Below, one piece after another: positions 10,449 through 22,887 of a stretch of 64,000 nt of DNA. A program made the translations under genes and the position numbers. The DNA comes from Edaphochlamys debaryana. Lineage: Eukaryota; Chlorophyta; Chlorophyceae; Chlamydomonadales. Numbering within the stretch: the stretch's first letter is position 1; every line of letters begins with the position of its first letter. The DNA is taken from contig JAEHOE010000102.1 in assembly GCA_016858145.1 (NCBI GenBank), positions 62,001-126,000 of the forward strand, in the 5' to 3' direction. The notes under the pieces were generated by a model. That model was not told the origin of the DNA. It worked only from the letters and a program-made list of their open reading frames with translations, and ran no database searches.

Positions 10449-12208
10449 GTGATGTTCACCTTTATTTACAGTGTGTGCTGAAGAGCAAGGACACTCAGCC
10501 ACCCGGCGCGAAGTCAACATGTTCAGCAGGCGGTCGCCCGAGGAACAATGCTGACATCCGTTTCAAAAGGTGCCTTGCACTGTGAAGCTCATTTCGAGGT
10601 AGTTTGCGCGAGCTGATGCGAGGATGCGAGGATGCGCAGTGCTGACTTCGTCCAAACCTCACCGCTCAAGCCCGAACCGAGTGCGGTGCTGCTTATTAAC
10701 CCTGTTTAGTGTCATCATCGTTCAGGGAGCAGTAATTGCAACCATTGATCGCGAGTCGGCGTCGACATGTATTCCGCCCAACTTCCATCCTCCTGCGCCC
10801 CCGGTCCCCCGTAACTTTGCGCTACACGTCCCCCGCTCTTTGCACCACCAAGAGCACTGGCTCGGTGCAGTTGGAGGCGAGGCATGGCTCGCGTGATCTC
10901 CCCAAGCCGCCGGCCAGGGTCTTGCAGGCTGGTGAGTGCGGATGTGAGGAGGAGGGTGCCGCACCCCGGCGGCGTGCAAATCCTACGATAAGGCAGTCTA
11001 GATGGATGGGCGATGTCCTGCGAGGTGTAGGCCATTCCGGACGTGTTTTACGCCATGCACCGACCTTATGTTCACGCACGAAGACCGTTCGAGCATTCGT
11101 AACACCTGCTCTCGACGCCAAGATGGCAGCACCGCGATCCTAAAGGGCCATGTGTACTGTGTCAGCTGCTCAGCCAAGTCCATGGTTAAATACTTCATTA
11201 TCAGTATGCCATACTAATAATGAACTAAGCAGTGGCGGGGAGCAAGAGAGAAAGCAGGAAGGTGTCGCATCTTCCACGGTGGAGGGGGGGGGGCGGGGTG
11301 GAGGGCACGGGGGAGGCAGAGGGGAGAAGAGGCGGGGCGGCGCAGGTGGTGGAAAGAGGTGGGAAGGTGAGGAGGCGCGAAGGGGGTGCGCCGAAGCGGG
11401 TAGGCGAGGGTTAGGCCCGAAACGGGCACAGGGCTGAACGGGCACAGGGGGGGAGCTTGATGAGCTCTCAGCTGACCTGGAAACCGCGGGCGTGACGGTG
11501 CGTCATGGGTCCCTTTGGCAGTGTCCATGCCCCATCAGTTACAAGCCCCCCCCCCTTTCGGCCGGCGAACCCCTGCACTTGGGCCTCCCGGCGTTCGGGG
11601 CCTACTGCGGTACATGCCCGTACACTTCATCAACTGCCCGGTGGCAATTCTGTACGTTCCGCCAGGGGCCCGGAGTGTCCGCCAGGGTCGGCCCGTGGCG
11701 TGCAGGGCGAGGCACAATTCGCGGCGATGCTGAGCTCAGAGCGGCACGAGCTTATGAGCCGACGACCTGAGGTGGGCTTCGGGAGCCTGTGTGGCCCGAA
11801 GGCGCGAGGCGTGCGGACGTTGGGCCGAGCAGGGGTGACACGACACCGCTGATCTGATCAGCGAGAGCACAGACTGCGCTCCACCGGCTGTGCCTTTATG
11901 CCGGTCGCAAGCGTCCACAAGCCGAATGGTTTGTATGGCCCGCGTAGGGCCCCGCATACGGCCCCTGTATGTTTATGTTACACCGTTCCGTAGGGGGATA
12001 CACGGCCACTCTGCATGCGATCAGGCGGTGTCCACGCCAACCAGCGACAAAGTGCTGGAACTACTTCGCCCTTGACGATTCGGGGCTTTACACGCTTAGG
12101 TAGAGACATCGCGCTTGGTTCGCTCGGCGAGGTTTGACCGAAGTCGGCAACATCCTCGCCCACACCAGCTGCACCCGCCCACACTTGTCGGAACTGCCTC
12201 ACTCTTTG

Positions 12209-12236
12209 CTACGCGCCGGGGGCTCAGCCCCAAAAT
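12209..12236. repeat. Second copy of the interior of the foldback element
   Basis: The sequence gctacgcgccgggggctcag and following bases match 10361-10388 of the foldback element with one extra base. A single arm-like piece (agcttgtggcatc) sits near 12388. Probably a decayed relative. Confidence 0.5.
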
Positions 12237-14203
12237 GATATCTCCATCTCTCCTCGGGCGCTGGGTGCGAGGTGCGTGGTGCAACGCACGCCTTCCCAAC
12301 ATGTTGAGTTTGCGCCCCAGCGATAAGTTACACTGCTCTGATTCTCCATGCTGTTAATCACACACTACAGAAGTACGTAAGCTAAAGCTTGTGGCATCAG
12401 GATGCGATGGTTACAGTAAGGATCAGGCATCAGGGATTGGACGTAACTGTCAACCTTGTGCGTGGCTCCATGACACCCTTTTGTGCCCTCAACCCGGTAG
12501 CCAAGCTCATGATGATGAGAGGCCAGAACTTGATAATCTGTCCGAGGATTGTTGGACCCTGTCCATTGAACGCTGAAATTCGTGGCCTTTATTTCACAGA
12601 GATTCTGGGGGATACACGGCGCAGGCAGGGGCAGGGGCAGGCAGGGGTGCGTGCATGCATCGACACCTTGATCGTGCCGCGTCAAGTTGTGAGGCGCAGA
12701 AGCGGGCACGCAGTGCAACCTGAGCAACCTGCTGCACAAGCCTTCTGGCCTTGCAGGTCGCGACATACCGGTAGCTAGCGGAAAGCGGAGTCAGGGGTAT
12801 TCGGCTTGCGGTTAACACTTGCACAAAACAAGTGGTATTGCATGCATCGCAATCAAGGGCCGCGCTGAGCCCTGGACAAGCCGTGTGCGCAACGCTTGCT
12901 CTCGTGATGACTTAACACGAACCATTGACTTCCGCCTCCCCTCTTCGATGCAGTCCTCGGTGTTTACAATGAAGGACCCCCCTGGGGTCACAGCGCTGAA
13001 CGCTGGGGCCAAGCGACCCACCTCACGGGCTTGCCCCCTGCAAGCCAGAACGCAAGTCCCTGTCATAACTTGCACTGACCACACTCAGGTCCCACCTTAG
13101 TCCTTGGCACGCAATGACCATGCTCAGCGTGTATCGATGGCCCCTCCTCGGCCGCGCCTCCTACCAGTAACCGTTCACCGTTCATCATGTGCTCACACTG
13201 TTGGCCGTACACCTCTCGATCCTGGCTCTCCCGACCCCACATTCACTCCCACTCTGCGGCTCCCTCCCGTTTGTTATGCGCCGCAGAGGGCTATGTCCCC
13301 TTTCCGCAAGATGCACATCCCATCAAACGCCACGTGTAGCTCACCCGGTCCCCGCCCCTGCCCTGCGGCTCCCCTCCGTTCCGTCGATGCAGGCCTCCGT
13401 GCAGGAGCCATACATGCATCCCCAATGGAGGTCCTTCGTTCAACGCCCTTCGAGAACGCAGGTTTAAGACGCAGGTGCTATATATACCGTATGTCCAGTC
13501 ACAGAGTCTCGGCACCCAGCCACCCTGATTGAATGATCTGGTCTTGTATGTTCAGCAGAGACCGCTACCCAAGCAACAAGCAAGCAAGGGAGGTGTCAAA
13601 CCGCATCACGCTGCCAGCAGAAGCAGCAAGTGGCATCCACACCTAGGGTGCGGCGTGCGTGGTGCGTTCACCAGATGGAGCAGCGGGCAGAATGGGCTGC
13701 CGCGCGGCCTCTTCCTGTGAGTGCCGCCGTTATGGTTCCGATGCCACCCCCACAGCTGCCGCTACCCCTGCACGCACGCTGAGCTGCTGCACATCAGTTG
13801 ATACCACGCACGACAAGCGGCGCCGCCGAGCGCCTCATCGTCGCCCCGACCCTCGTGCTCCACTCAGTACCGTGCCTCTGCAGCCAGGCACCGTTTGGTG
13901 CGTGCGGTGGGGGCGAAGCGCGTGCATGGTCATGCAAGCGGCTCTCCTGCCGGTAGCCGGGTACGCATATGAAGGGTATCACAGGCGGACGTCAGTTCTA
14001 GTGAGCACGTGGCGGGTACCATTGAGCGCATCGGCGGAGCGCATGTCCGCGCGCGCTTACTTGATGCCCAGCGCCAACCATGCATACGGTACTTCTCTCC
14101 GCCCGCTAGTTGGGCTCCAACCCGAGCTCATTTGCCTCTGGCCTTTACCTCAATTCACTCACGGTATGTTCGCGCCTTGATGCATGCCTGGACGTGGTAA
14201 AGT

Positions 14204-17200
14204 TCAAGGGGAAGGAGCGGGATTTACTGGGCTGCCTGGGCGGGGAAGGGGGGGGGGAAATCCACCGGGGACGGCCCATCCCTCGGGTTGCTGGCTGGTG
14301 AATAATAGCAGCTTTAGCTGCCCTGTACTTGTAAGCAGCCTGCTTGCCTGGAATGAGTCGCCAAGGTCCGGGCGGGGCTGCGTGGCGCCGTTGGGGCCAG
14401 CAAACATCTGGCTGTGTGCGTAGCAGCGAAAGGTGCCGTTGTAAACGGGATCAGGAACGCCGCTGAGAAAGAACCTGCGTGCGCGCGCATACAGGGCAAC
14501 GGGTCGGCCCGTGATCCTGAACTCCAGGATCCTAATTAAGATCGGCCTTGCTTGTCCAGACATTCTCACCTGCAAGTGGGTTCTGTGGCGCATTTCTCAA
14601 GGCACGTGATGGGAGTGGAGGGGTAGCCGTAGTAGATGCTCTGCCCCTGGATGTCCCTGGATCGTGGATGAATGGGGACGTAAGCCTCTGTAAGAATGAA
14701 GCGGGCATGCTTTGAGGATGGAGAGGCTCGCCAACGCCAGCAGCCCATCCAGCCGCCAGGAGTGTGCTTGCCCGTCATTCTGACACTACTGACACCGCGC
14801 CCGCTACGCACTACAGCGCCCTTGGTGGGCGGGCGTGCGGGCATGCGTGTCAGCGTGCGGGGTTACGCTCACCAGCCCTTGATGCAATAGTAATCACCCA
14901 AGTTTGGGCGGCTGAAGCAGGTCGTGGTGCCCGGCTCGAGGGCGTTTACGCCGTCCGCTCCAGCCAGGCCGTTTCGACGCAAAGAGCCTGGAGGACGGGC
15001 GGAGGGGCACATGGTGGAACCTTGTTTACTTGTTGAAACGCGCAGGCAGGGGTGTCAATATTGCGCGGCGCATGAGTCAACTACATGCGGTGCTCGCCCA
15101 CCCTTCTCAAACCGGCTAGCATGGTGAAAGCAGGGCGGCCCGTTCATTCTTGTCTACCCTTTCACCCATATGCCGCCAATAACGGTCAAGGACTCACATG
15201 TGCTCATGTTCGTGTTGTAGACGCTGAACTCGCAGTTCAAAGTTCCCGCGCACCGCTGCTGGCACTCCGTCAAGCCGCTCAATACCACTGGCTCCTGCAC
15301 TGCATCACCCCTCAGCTCATAGCCGGTCAGGCACGCTTCTATGGGGCCTGTGGAAGAGTGAGGTAGGTAGGGCGGCGGCGGGACCAAGGACACGCTTGAG
15401 GTCGGAGTCGCATGACCACGTACGCATTTACCTTGCCAACCACTCACGCACGGCAACGAAAGTGCAATGCATGCTCCGTCCAGTTCCCAACCGCATGCCA
15501 ATGTAAGGCCACTCACGGTACACCTCGCAGGCTGTCTTGCACCAGCCAGCCACCATGCTTGGCGAGCAAGGAGGGCAGACCACGTTGGACATGGAGTTTG
15601 TGACCGGGCTGTCAAGGATGCAGAAACCCCAGAGGCAATTGACGTTGTCCGAGGAGAGGCACTCAGCACGTCCGCCGTTCAGGGGGTTGCGGCGTGCCAG
15701 CAGCTGAGCGCCATCGGCGAATGAGTAAATGCATTCGAAGCCCAGGTCTCGGTATGTGAGTGGGGCTGCGGATGAATGGGCACACGAGCAGCCTAGTAAT
15801 TAGCTGATGCTCTGTTGGAGGTTGGCAAGAACATCACCGGACGGAAGTTCAAGCGGATCATATGTACCCAGCCTGTATTGCTCCCCCTGTTCTATCTGTC
15901 AGCACCCGGAGTCGCTGGGCTCGCTCACCGAGCTGACGGCACGGCGCAGAGCAGACATAGGTGTCAGCTGCAAGTTGTGGGCACTGCCCGCAGAAATCCG
16001 TCGGCTGCACCGCCGCCATAAGCGGCTCGTCCAGCTCAAAGCACGAACCAAAGCGGCAGCGGACCCCGTCGTACGACAAGCACTCTGGCCGGTTAGTGAT
16101 TCGGTTGATGCGGCCCGCATAGGACAGGGTCTGGATGTAGTCTGGGGTTGACGCGGAGTTACCCGCGAACACGCAGCGAAAGTTCGTGGCTTCTCGAATG
16201 GTAGGGACAGCGGGAGCTGGAGGGCGGGCGGCGGCGCATATATAAGGAGCACATGAGGAGGTGATGAGCCCCAAACAAGTCAAGCATGTGCGGACCGTTC
16301 TTGCATGTCCCCCTTGTTGACGAACCTTGAGGTGGCACGGGGGGGACGAGTGGGCCAGGAGGCAAGGGCGGCCGGGGCACTCTGCTGATACCAAACAGCA
16401 CGGGGCAGGCTCGGTCCAGCGCCGCTGGGTACCCGCTGACTGCCGGGGAGGCGTCGCAGGCCCTTCGGGAGGGCACCACCCCCCGCTGCCCGCCCTCGCC
16501 CAGGCACACCCAGTCCCTGACACCATCGTTGTCTGGGGATGGGCGCAGGGTCAGTGGCGGGGGGCGTGCAGGTCACAGTGTACTCACAGCACGTCAAGCC
16601 AGGAGACGCGGCGTCTTAAGGAACAACGCGCTCCCTTCACTTCCCAGGACCCACCGCAATCCACGCTCAGCATGCGCCCCTCATTGCAGGGCGAGCCGGC
16701 GGGGTAGGCGCAGGACCCTGGGGTGGGGAGTGGATGAGCGGGAGGGCTCTCAAGAAACCCAAACGGAGACCAAAGGCTCTCGCAGAGCTTACGTTGGGCA
16801 GTCAAGGGAGGGCAGTAGGAGTCTGCGGTTGACAGTGAGCAGCCCTGGCCCGAGCGGACAACGGTCAAGTTCCCCCGGTCGTCGCTGAGGAGGCAGGCCA
16901 GGTCCTTGACACCGTCAGCATCTGCAAAGGGGCGTTGGGCAGTGCCAGGGGTTGGGACCGCCGAGTGCTCCATGACACCCGCCCCATGACACCGAGCCCA
17001 GGCCCCAAGAAGGAGGGACCACGCCCTCCGCCCCATCGCCCGCGCACCGCAGTCCAGCTGCAGGACCTCCCCTCCGGGACACCAGTCGCCAGGAGGCTTG
17101 GGGCACAGGCCTGCGGGGTTACAGTGTGGTGAGGCGAGGGACACGCCGAGTATGCGTGATTTCTACAGCACCCCGCAGGCACCCACCCACGAACAGGGCC

Positions 17201-20200
17201 GGGCACGCTGCCGTCGGCGCGTCGGGGTACCCTGTATCCGCGTCCTCCGTGCTGCACCCCTTGGAGCTGAGGGCCACGCCCCGGGCTCCGCTGGCGTCCA
17301 CCAAGACAGCGTCCAGCAGACCGTCACCGTCTGATGGGGGGGTGGGTGGAGAGAGGCGGGCGGGCAAGGGTTCAGGAGGCAAGACAAGCGTCAGAATGAC
17401 TAGGCGTCATGAACTATGTTGGATCCAGGAGCTTACAGCAGATGAACAGAACCCTTCAGGACGCACCGCAGTCGCTCTGCAGCCTGGTCTCCCCAGGGCC
17501 GCCCTTGGTCCACTTGCCACACTCTACGGTACGAGCTGAAGGGACACGGGGTGGAGATGTAAGCGTGTCAGGATCTTGCAACTGGTGCACCCATAGCTCC
17601 CGGTGCTTACGGTAGATCCGCGCCTTGATGCATGCGGAGAAGTCAGGGTTGAGGTCCGTCCGGGGTTGAGTTGCGCCGTGGGGGCCTCCAAAGATGTTTC
17701 GGTTTGTAATGCAATCCACGGCAGGTGCCACCGAAACCAGGGCATACCTGCATGCGGCGACGTGACATTGCAAGTACTCCTGAATAGGACAGCGCCATGC
17801 ATGACCCCTCCTCTGCTTCAGTTCCTCAGGGTCTTATGTCGGCCATCTTGCGAATGCATGCCTTACAGCCGGCACTGCGGCCGCTTACTGGCAGTCCGGG
17901 GTGGCATCGCAGTGCCCCAGGCCCCCCGTGTCCCCCACGCTTAGTCCATACATCCCTGGACCTGTCAAGACTGCGAGGAGTGCACTGCCCAGGGGCACCG
18001 GCTTACTGGCAGTTAGGAGTGCGGTCGCAGTCTCCTAGGCACGTGTCCTTGTCCATTTGCGTGGAAAACTTGATGTTTGTCCCGGCAATGTCCCTGTCCG
18101 GTGGGGTACGGCAATGACCAGTCAAGTACCAACAACCTCATAAATCTAGTCAAGGGACACTAGCCCCTGCCGGGCTGCTTGTCTGGAGTCGAGGTTCTCC
18201 TATCGCGCGCTCACCAGTTCCTTACGCAATAGTAAGTCCCATAGTTTGGCCGGCTGAAGCAGGTTGTGGCGTTGCTGTCCGGGGTGTTGTCGCCAGCAAT
18301 TCCTTTCACGCCGTTCCTACGCTGCAGGCCTGAGGAGCGTGTGCAATTGTGCGCATGTATGTCATGGAGCATCATCAGCAACCGCAATGTACGGCGGGGA
18401 CATCACAATCCTGCCTTACGCAAGCCAGGTTGCTTGCTTGGAGAGGGAAGCGGAAAGCCCCGAGTGCCAGGCCTAAAGCCCGCCCAGCGCGCAAATCCAC
18501 ACTGCGTGCATACAAGCTTGGGTGGTGTTGCTGTATACGCTGAACTCGCACGCCCCGTTCTGGTTGCACGCCGTCTGGCAGGCGGTGGCGGTGGGGGCCG
18601 TTGTGTTGGCCACTGGGTCACCCCGCATGCTGATGCCGGGCAGGCACACCAGGCTGCCGCCTGCAGGGGGGAGGGAGGGGAGGGGGGAAGAAGCGTGGTT
18701 GTCAGCAGAGCGTAGACAAGCAAAAATAAGGCCCGCGGCAGAGAGGAGCGAAGAAGCAGGGTTCTCCTGTTGATGACATCCCAGCCGAGGTCCTGCCCAC
18801 CTCACCTCCCCGCGTCCAGGTGAAGCGTGGCGCGTAGGACTCGTGGACTCGCTTGAGGTCCGTGACACTCAGCGCCCGGTTGTAGACCAGCACCGCGCCC
18901 AGCAGCGCGCGGCTCTTGGCGGTGCCCATGCACAGTGACGTCCCAACCGTCAACCGATCGGGACCAACCGAAATGGGCGGCTGATTTGTAAACGCCTCCC
19001 GCAGCGCAATGCCGCCGCTGGCACCCGCGCAGTAGTATGCGCCTTCGGTGCCGCCCTTCCTGCGGACGAAGGCGTGCAGGTTCCATCCTGGCTCCACAGG
19101 CACGGGCTTGGAGGTGTGGAAGGCTCGGGAGTATTGGTCCACGCCCGCGAGAAAGGCCTCGCGCGTGCCAAACACAAGGCCCGAGGCAGCTCCACTGCAG
19201 CTGAGCTCTGCTATCAGGTAGTTGGCCGACCAGTCGATAGCCTGTGTCCTGAGGGACTGGACCACGATTACGGTGAAGGGCGCTGCCGGGTCCGTGCTCC
19301 AGTTGGGCAGGTCTGTGGGCAGCACGCCGGCCGCCGAGGTGAGGTCAAGGAACCCGCTGCCGTAGGCCGCGGTGCCACCGCCTTCAACCTCCTCCAACCC
19401 AAGGGCCTGGTCCCGGCCGGCGCCAAACTGGAAGGCATTGAAAGGAGAGGGTTGGATGGATTCAAGCCCGACCCAATCGACCCGATCCATGCCTTCTATG
19501 GCTTGCCGACAGCCCTCCACACGCAAAGGCCTTCTGCTCCACCTCTACAAACCTGCACGTCTCGCCAGCCCGTCGCCACACCGCTGTCGAACCGCGACAC
19601 CAGGACGTTCCTGGCAAAGTCAAAGTGGGCGCACTCGGGACGCAGGTCGGGGGGCAGGACCGTGGCCACACCTGAAGGGGAGGGGCCACTACTCGATTGG
19701 CACAGAGGAGCAAAGGCGTGGGGCAGCTGCACTGGCCTTCCCTGCACAGGGTAATTGCCCCTCCCTTGCCTCACCGTTGGGGGCAAACACGAACGGCGCA
19801 GGCGGCGGCGGGCTGGGCGATGGGGGTAGTGGGGGCTGGGGACTAGGAGGACTGGGAGGCGGCCTGCCAATGGCCCCTGCGGCAGGTAATGCAGGGCCGC
19901 CGTCAGACGAGCGACAAGAGACATAAGCTATCTGCCGTTGATACCGCACGCAGGCGCTGTCAACAAGTACCCATACCGCCAGGTAACCAACCCTGTTGCG
20001 GACACGTGGGCCTGCATCCTCCCGGGCCCACCTGACTTTTTGACATATAGACATAACGTGCTAGGGGAGTAAGCGCTTATATAATATGTGGCGATGAGGT
20101 AAGCTCCGTTGGCGTTCCAAGCCAGGCAGTTCGGGTTCCTGCGGGCGGCAACGGGCTTCCGTGGGAGCAGCTCTGCTGGCACGCTGCTGGCCTTGCACAG

Positions 20201-21246
20201 CCGGACCCAGACCCTTGACGCTTCATTCCTACATTCCTTGGTTCCCTTGTTCACATGCAACAGCTGCCCACAACCACGAATGAACCTAAGCCGTGCTGAC
20301 AGTGATGGCTGATCGATTCCCCTCCTGGCCCCCGCCCCACGAACTTGCTTGCCAGTGTTTCCCACGCATCTCCCCGCATGTACCCCAACACACTCACGGT
20401 ATGCAGGCGTCCCTGGCGGCTTGTTGACTGCCGGTTTGAACCACCTCAGATTCCGGCTGTCCTAATACAAAGGTGCGTTGATAGAAGGCATCGTACATGG
20501 CCTCACTAATGCAGGCTGCAGGGGTTTAAAAAGGCAAGAAAGTGAGCAAGGACGGACGTGTACGTTATACAGACGTGCTGTCAAAACACACAGCAGCGGG
20601 GCAAGCTCATCATGGACTGGGCGGGCGCCAAGGAAGTACGTAGCCGTCGCTATATAAATATACCGGTGGGCACACGCACGCTGACTGAGATCTAGGCGCC
20701 TTGGCTACCGCTGGGCAACTGGGTCGAAGGCAGTAAGCAGGGGCGCGGCCGCGTCGGTTGGGCCCCAAGGGCGTCCCGCCCGTGGTGCCTCGCTTGGGGG
20801 CCGCCGTGCGTGGGTGGGTGGCTGGGACGTCGTCACGCCACGGCGTTGGGGGCCATCCATGGGGGGCAGGCGAACCTTTGCACGGCACCGCCGGCCGGGT
20901 TCACACACTCCTGGCATCCCCCACCACTTCGCATCCATCCTGGTAATGCCGCTCCGTGCGTGCGCTATGGAACATGCTCGCATGAGTCCGGCGGGATGCT
21001 GAACGCCAGGCCCCACCCACGCAGCAAGTCAGTCCATATGCAACATTGTGAAAGTTATACGTGGCACTGCCTCCTTAGCCACTCGCGCTGCTGGGCCCGC
21101 CGGCTCGCGCTAGAACTCAACGACGTTCGCGCCAGCCAGCCACCCGGCTTACATTGAGCTGCTCCACGCTTGATTTGGGTGGTAGCCACAATAATAAGCA
21201 ATAGAGTACTTATCTTGTAAAGAAATGGCGGGAACCGTTGGGACAT
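14204..21246 (-). CDS. Gene A: secreted multidomain PAN/LamG-like cell-surface protein
   Basis: Start ATG at 21246; exon 1 (21153-21246) encodes a signal peptide (core STLLLIIVATTQIKRGAAQ). Recognisable modules follow from right to left. A Cys module (exons about 20.5 and 20.1 kb; YDAFYQRTF, NPNCLAWNANGAYLIA) is followed by a Ser-Pro linker near 19.8 kb and a LamG/ConA-like lectin domain at about 19.5-18.8 kb (GAVLVYNRALSVTDLKRVH). PAN/Apple domain 1 lies at 18.66-18.2 kb (CEFSVYSNTTQ) and a WDIAG Cys module at 18.1-17.6 kb. Three DxDGxxD loops (DGDGLLD, DADGVKD, DNDGVRD) at 17.3-16.4 kb precede two C..SxD..C.xG.C modules (16.2-15.5 kb), PAN 2 (15.35-14.88 kb) and a last WDIQG module; a stop at 14204 is the likely end. 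No C-terminal TM helix seen, so probably secreted wall/matrix protein. Domain names are by motif recognition; the ligand is unknown. The exon joint before LamG is unresolved. Confidence 0.75.
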
Positions 21247-22887
21247 GTTTCTCCGATGCCTCTCGCTCGTTCGCCCGTAGGGTGGCACTGCGGGTGAATG
21301 TGATATGTAAGCCTGCACTGAAGTGTATGTACATTGTAACAAAGAGCTTGATCTAAAATTTCGCAAGGCCCACTTCTGGTCGAGCTCATGTACGACAGGC
21401 GGTTGGTGCAACACTCGAGTGAGGTCGAGGATGCCACGGTTTGCCTCGCAGTGGTTTGGCGCTTTGCAGCGTCTGGCAGCGCACGGTGTTGCGGTCTGCA
21501 CCAGGAGGGGAGAAGACTCTCCCTCGCTCGGGGTTAACGGCACGCCCGCACCGGTCGATCGGCGCCAGTTGACCTACCGCACATCGCCCTCTTGCCAAGC
21601 CCGGGGCGCAAGCTTGTGTATGTAGCGGCTCGCCAGCGGTACATGAGTGCGCTACCAGGAGGGGACGGATGGAGGGGGAGTGTTTGGGCTTCTCGCCACG
21701 CTAATGCCCGTGCGTCGGCACCTGCGCGCGCCGGGCGGGCCCAGGCCGGGCCGGCAAAGCTACCCGTGCCAGACATCGCCCCTTTGCCAAGCGCTTGACG
21801 CTAGCCTACGTAGGGGCCAGCTGAGGGCCCGCCCTAGCCACTTATGTACTTGCCTGATGCGAACCGCGCGCGGCAAACCCAGGCCCTCCTGGATGAGCTA
21901 GCCCTGCGCGCGCGCCACCATCACGGCGATGCCCCCGCCAGCACACAACAAAATCCTCGCCTGGCACTCGCAAGCACATGCCGAGCGACCATGCGCAACA
22001 AATGACATTGAGCGATCTCGACGCGCGTTCAGTTCGTTGCGAGCACCAAATGCATCCGTGCGCGCCTTCGGCACGCACCGTGAGTGCGCATCATGCGTTT
22101 GGCACCGCTTGCGCATCATGGGCTCAGTAGGAGTACAAGCTCACAAGTAACAGCCGTGTGATGAGCGAGTCCTGCATGTTGCTGTTCACCAGTACTGTGC
22201 GCCCGCCAGTCCTCCAAATAAAGACCAAATAAAGGCCGTGTGGCCGCCATGATCGTGCGTGGTCAGCCGTGCATCCAGTTGGTGCGGCCAAGCCAGAATG
22301 CGGCGGGCTGCGCAGAAACAGTTGGCGTAGAGCTCATGAACAAGGTGCGCCGCCGCACCACGCACCAGAAGCATCAAGGCATCGAGACACACCTAAGGGT
22401 GCGTTCAGATACATATGCGCACCGGGGTTCGCCTGGGGTTTGGGCCAACCCCGCGGAGTTCGGGCGAACCCAAGTCACACACGTTCTGACACATACAGTC
22501 ATCCCCCATGCACACTTAGGACCTGGAAGGGTGCCTTGGATATGGGTCATAAGCCTCCTTTGACCTCGGGTGGGGCCCCACGGGCTGTCGGCTCTCTCAA
22601 GCAACCTTAAGCAAACCGCCACAGTCCACCCTTGGCATGTGCACAGTGCGCTTCAAGTTATTACCCCACTACACATTCTTGCTTGTGGTGGTACCATGTT
22701 CCGCAGATGCCCTTCACTACCCAGCAGCAGCCACGCCATGGTTCCAACGCCTCCGGGAGGCAAGCCAGCTCAGGCATTTATTGCTCCTCGCCTTATAGCA
22801 GGGAGTAAGCCCCCGCAGGCTTGGCAGGGTGGTGATCACGCCACCGGTTCACCTGATGACAGATGGAGGGGTTTCGGAGGGGGCACG
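21247..22887 (-). other. Intergenic region between genes B and A (promoter of A)
   Basis: 1.64 kb with no recognisable coding modules. It contains the upstream region of gene A, the 3' region of gene B and a small inverted-repeat element at 22392-22520. It is duplicated at 29852-31491. Confidence 0.6.
22392..22520. mobile_element. 129-bp inverted-repeat element (copy in unit 1)
   Basis: Ends cctaagggtgc and gcacacttagg form an inverted repeat (10 of 11). Inside, ggttcgcc at 22426-22433 pairs with ggcgaacc at 22463-22470. Non-coding MITE-like hairpin; no target duplication identified. Confidence 0.5.

Larger units (their letters stand above)
9129..14203. other. Gene-poor interval between VSR and gene A
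   Basis: Five kilobases between two convergent genes. Open frames are short, without recognisable domains or consistent splice chains. It holds the VSR 3'UTR, a foldback element at 10250-10448, a related fragment at 12209-12236 and probably the 3'UTR of gene A. I see no convincing additional gene. Confidence 0.6.

Noticed and set aside
12365..12766. Possible 133-residue minus-strand gene in the 9-14 kb interval
   Set aside because: No recognisable motif, no signal peptide, no splice partners and no repeat in the paralogous regions.
16529..17540. Plus-strand frames repeated identically in each 8.6-kb unit
   Set aside because: Conservation is only due to the DNA duplication. The minus strand carries Cys-patterned modules with matching splice sites.
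20640..20680. TATA-like stretch (ctatataaatata) as a promoter
   Set aside because: It lies inside intron 1 of gene A in the model, downstream of the signal-peptide exon. An internal promoter cannot be excluded but has no support.
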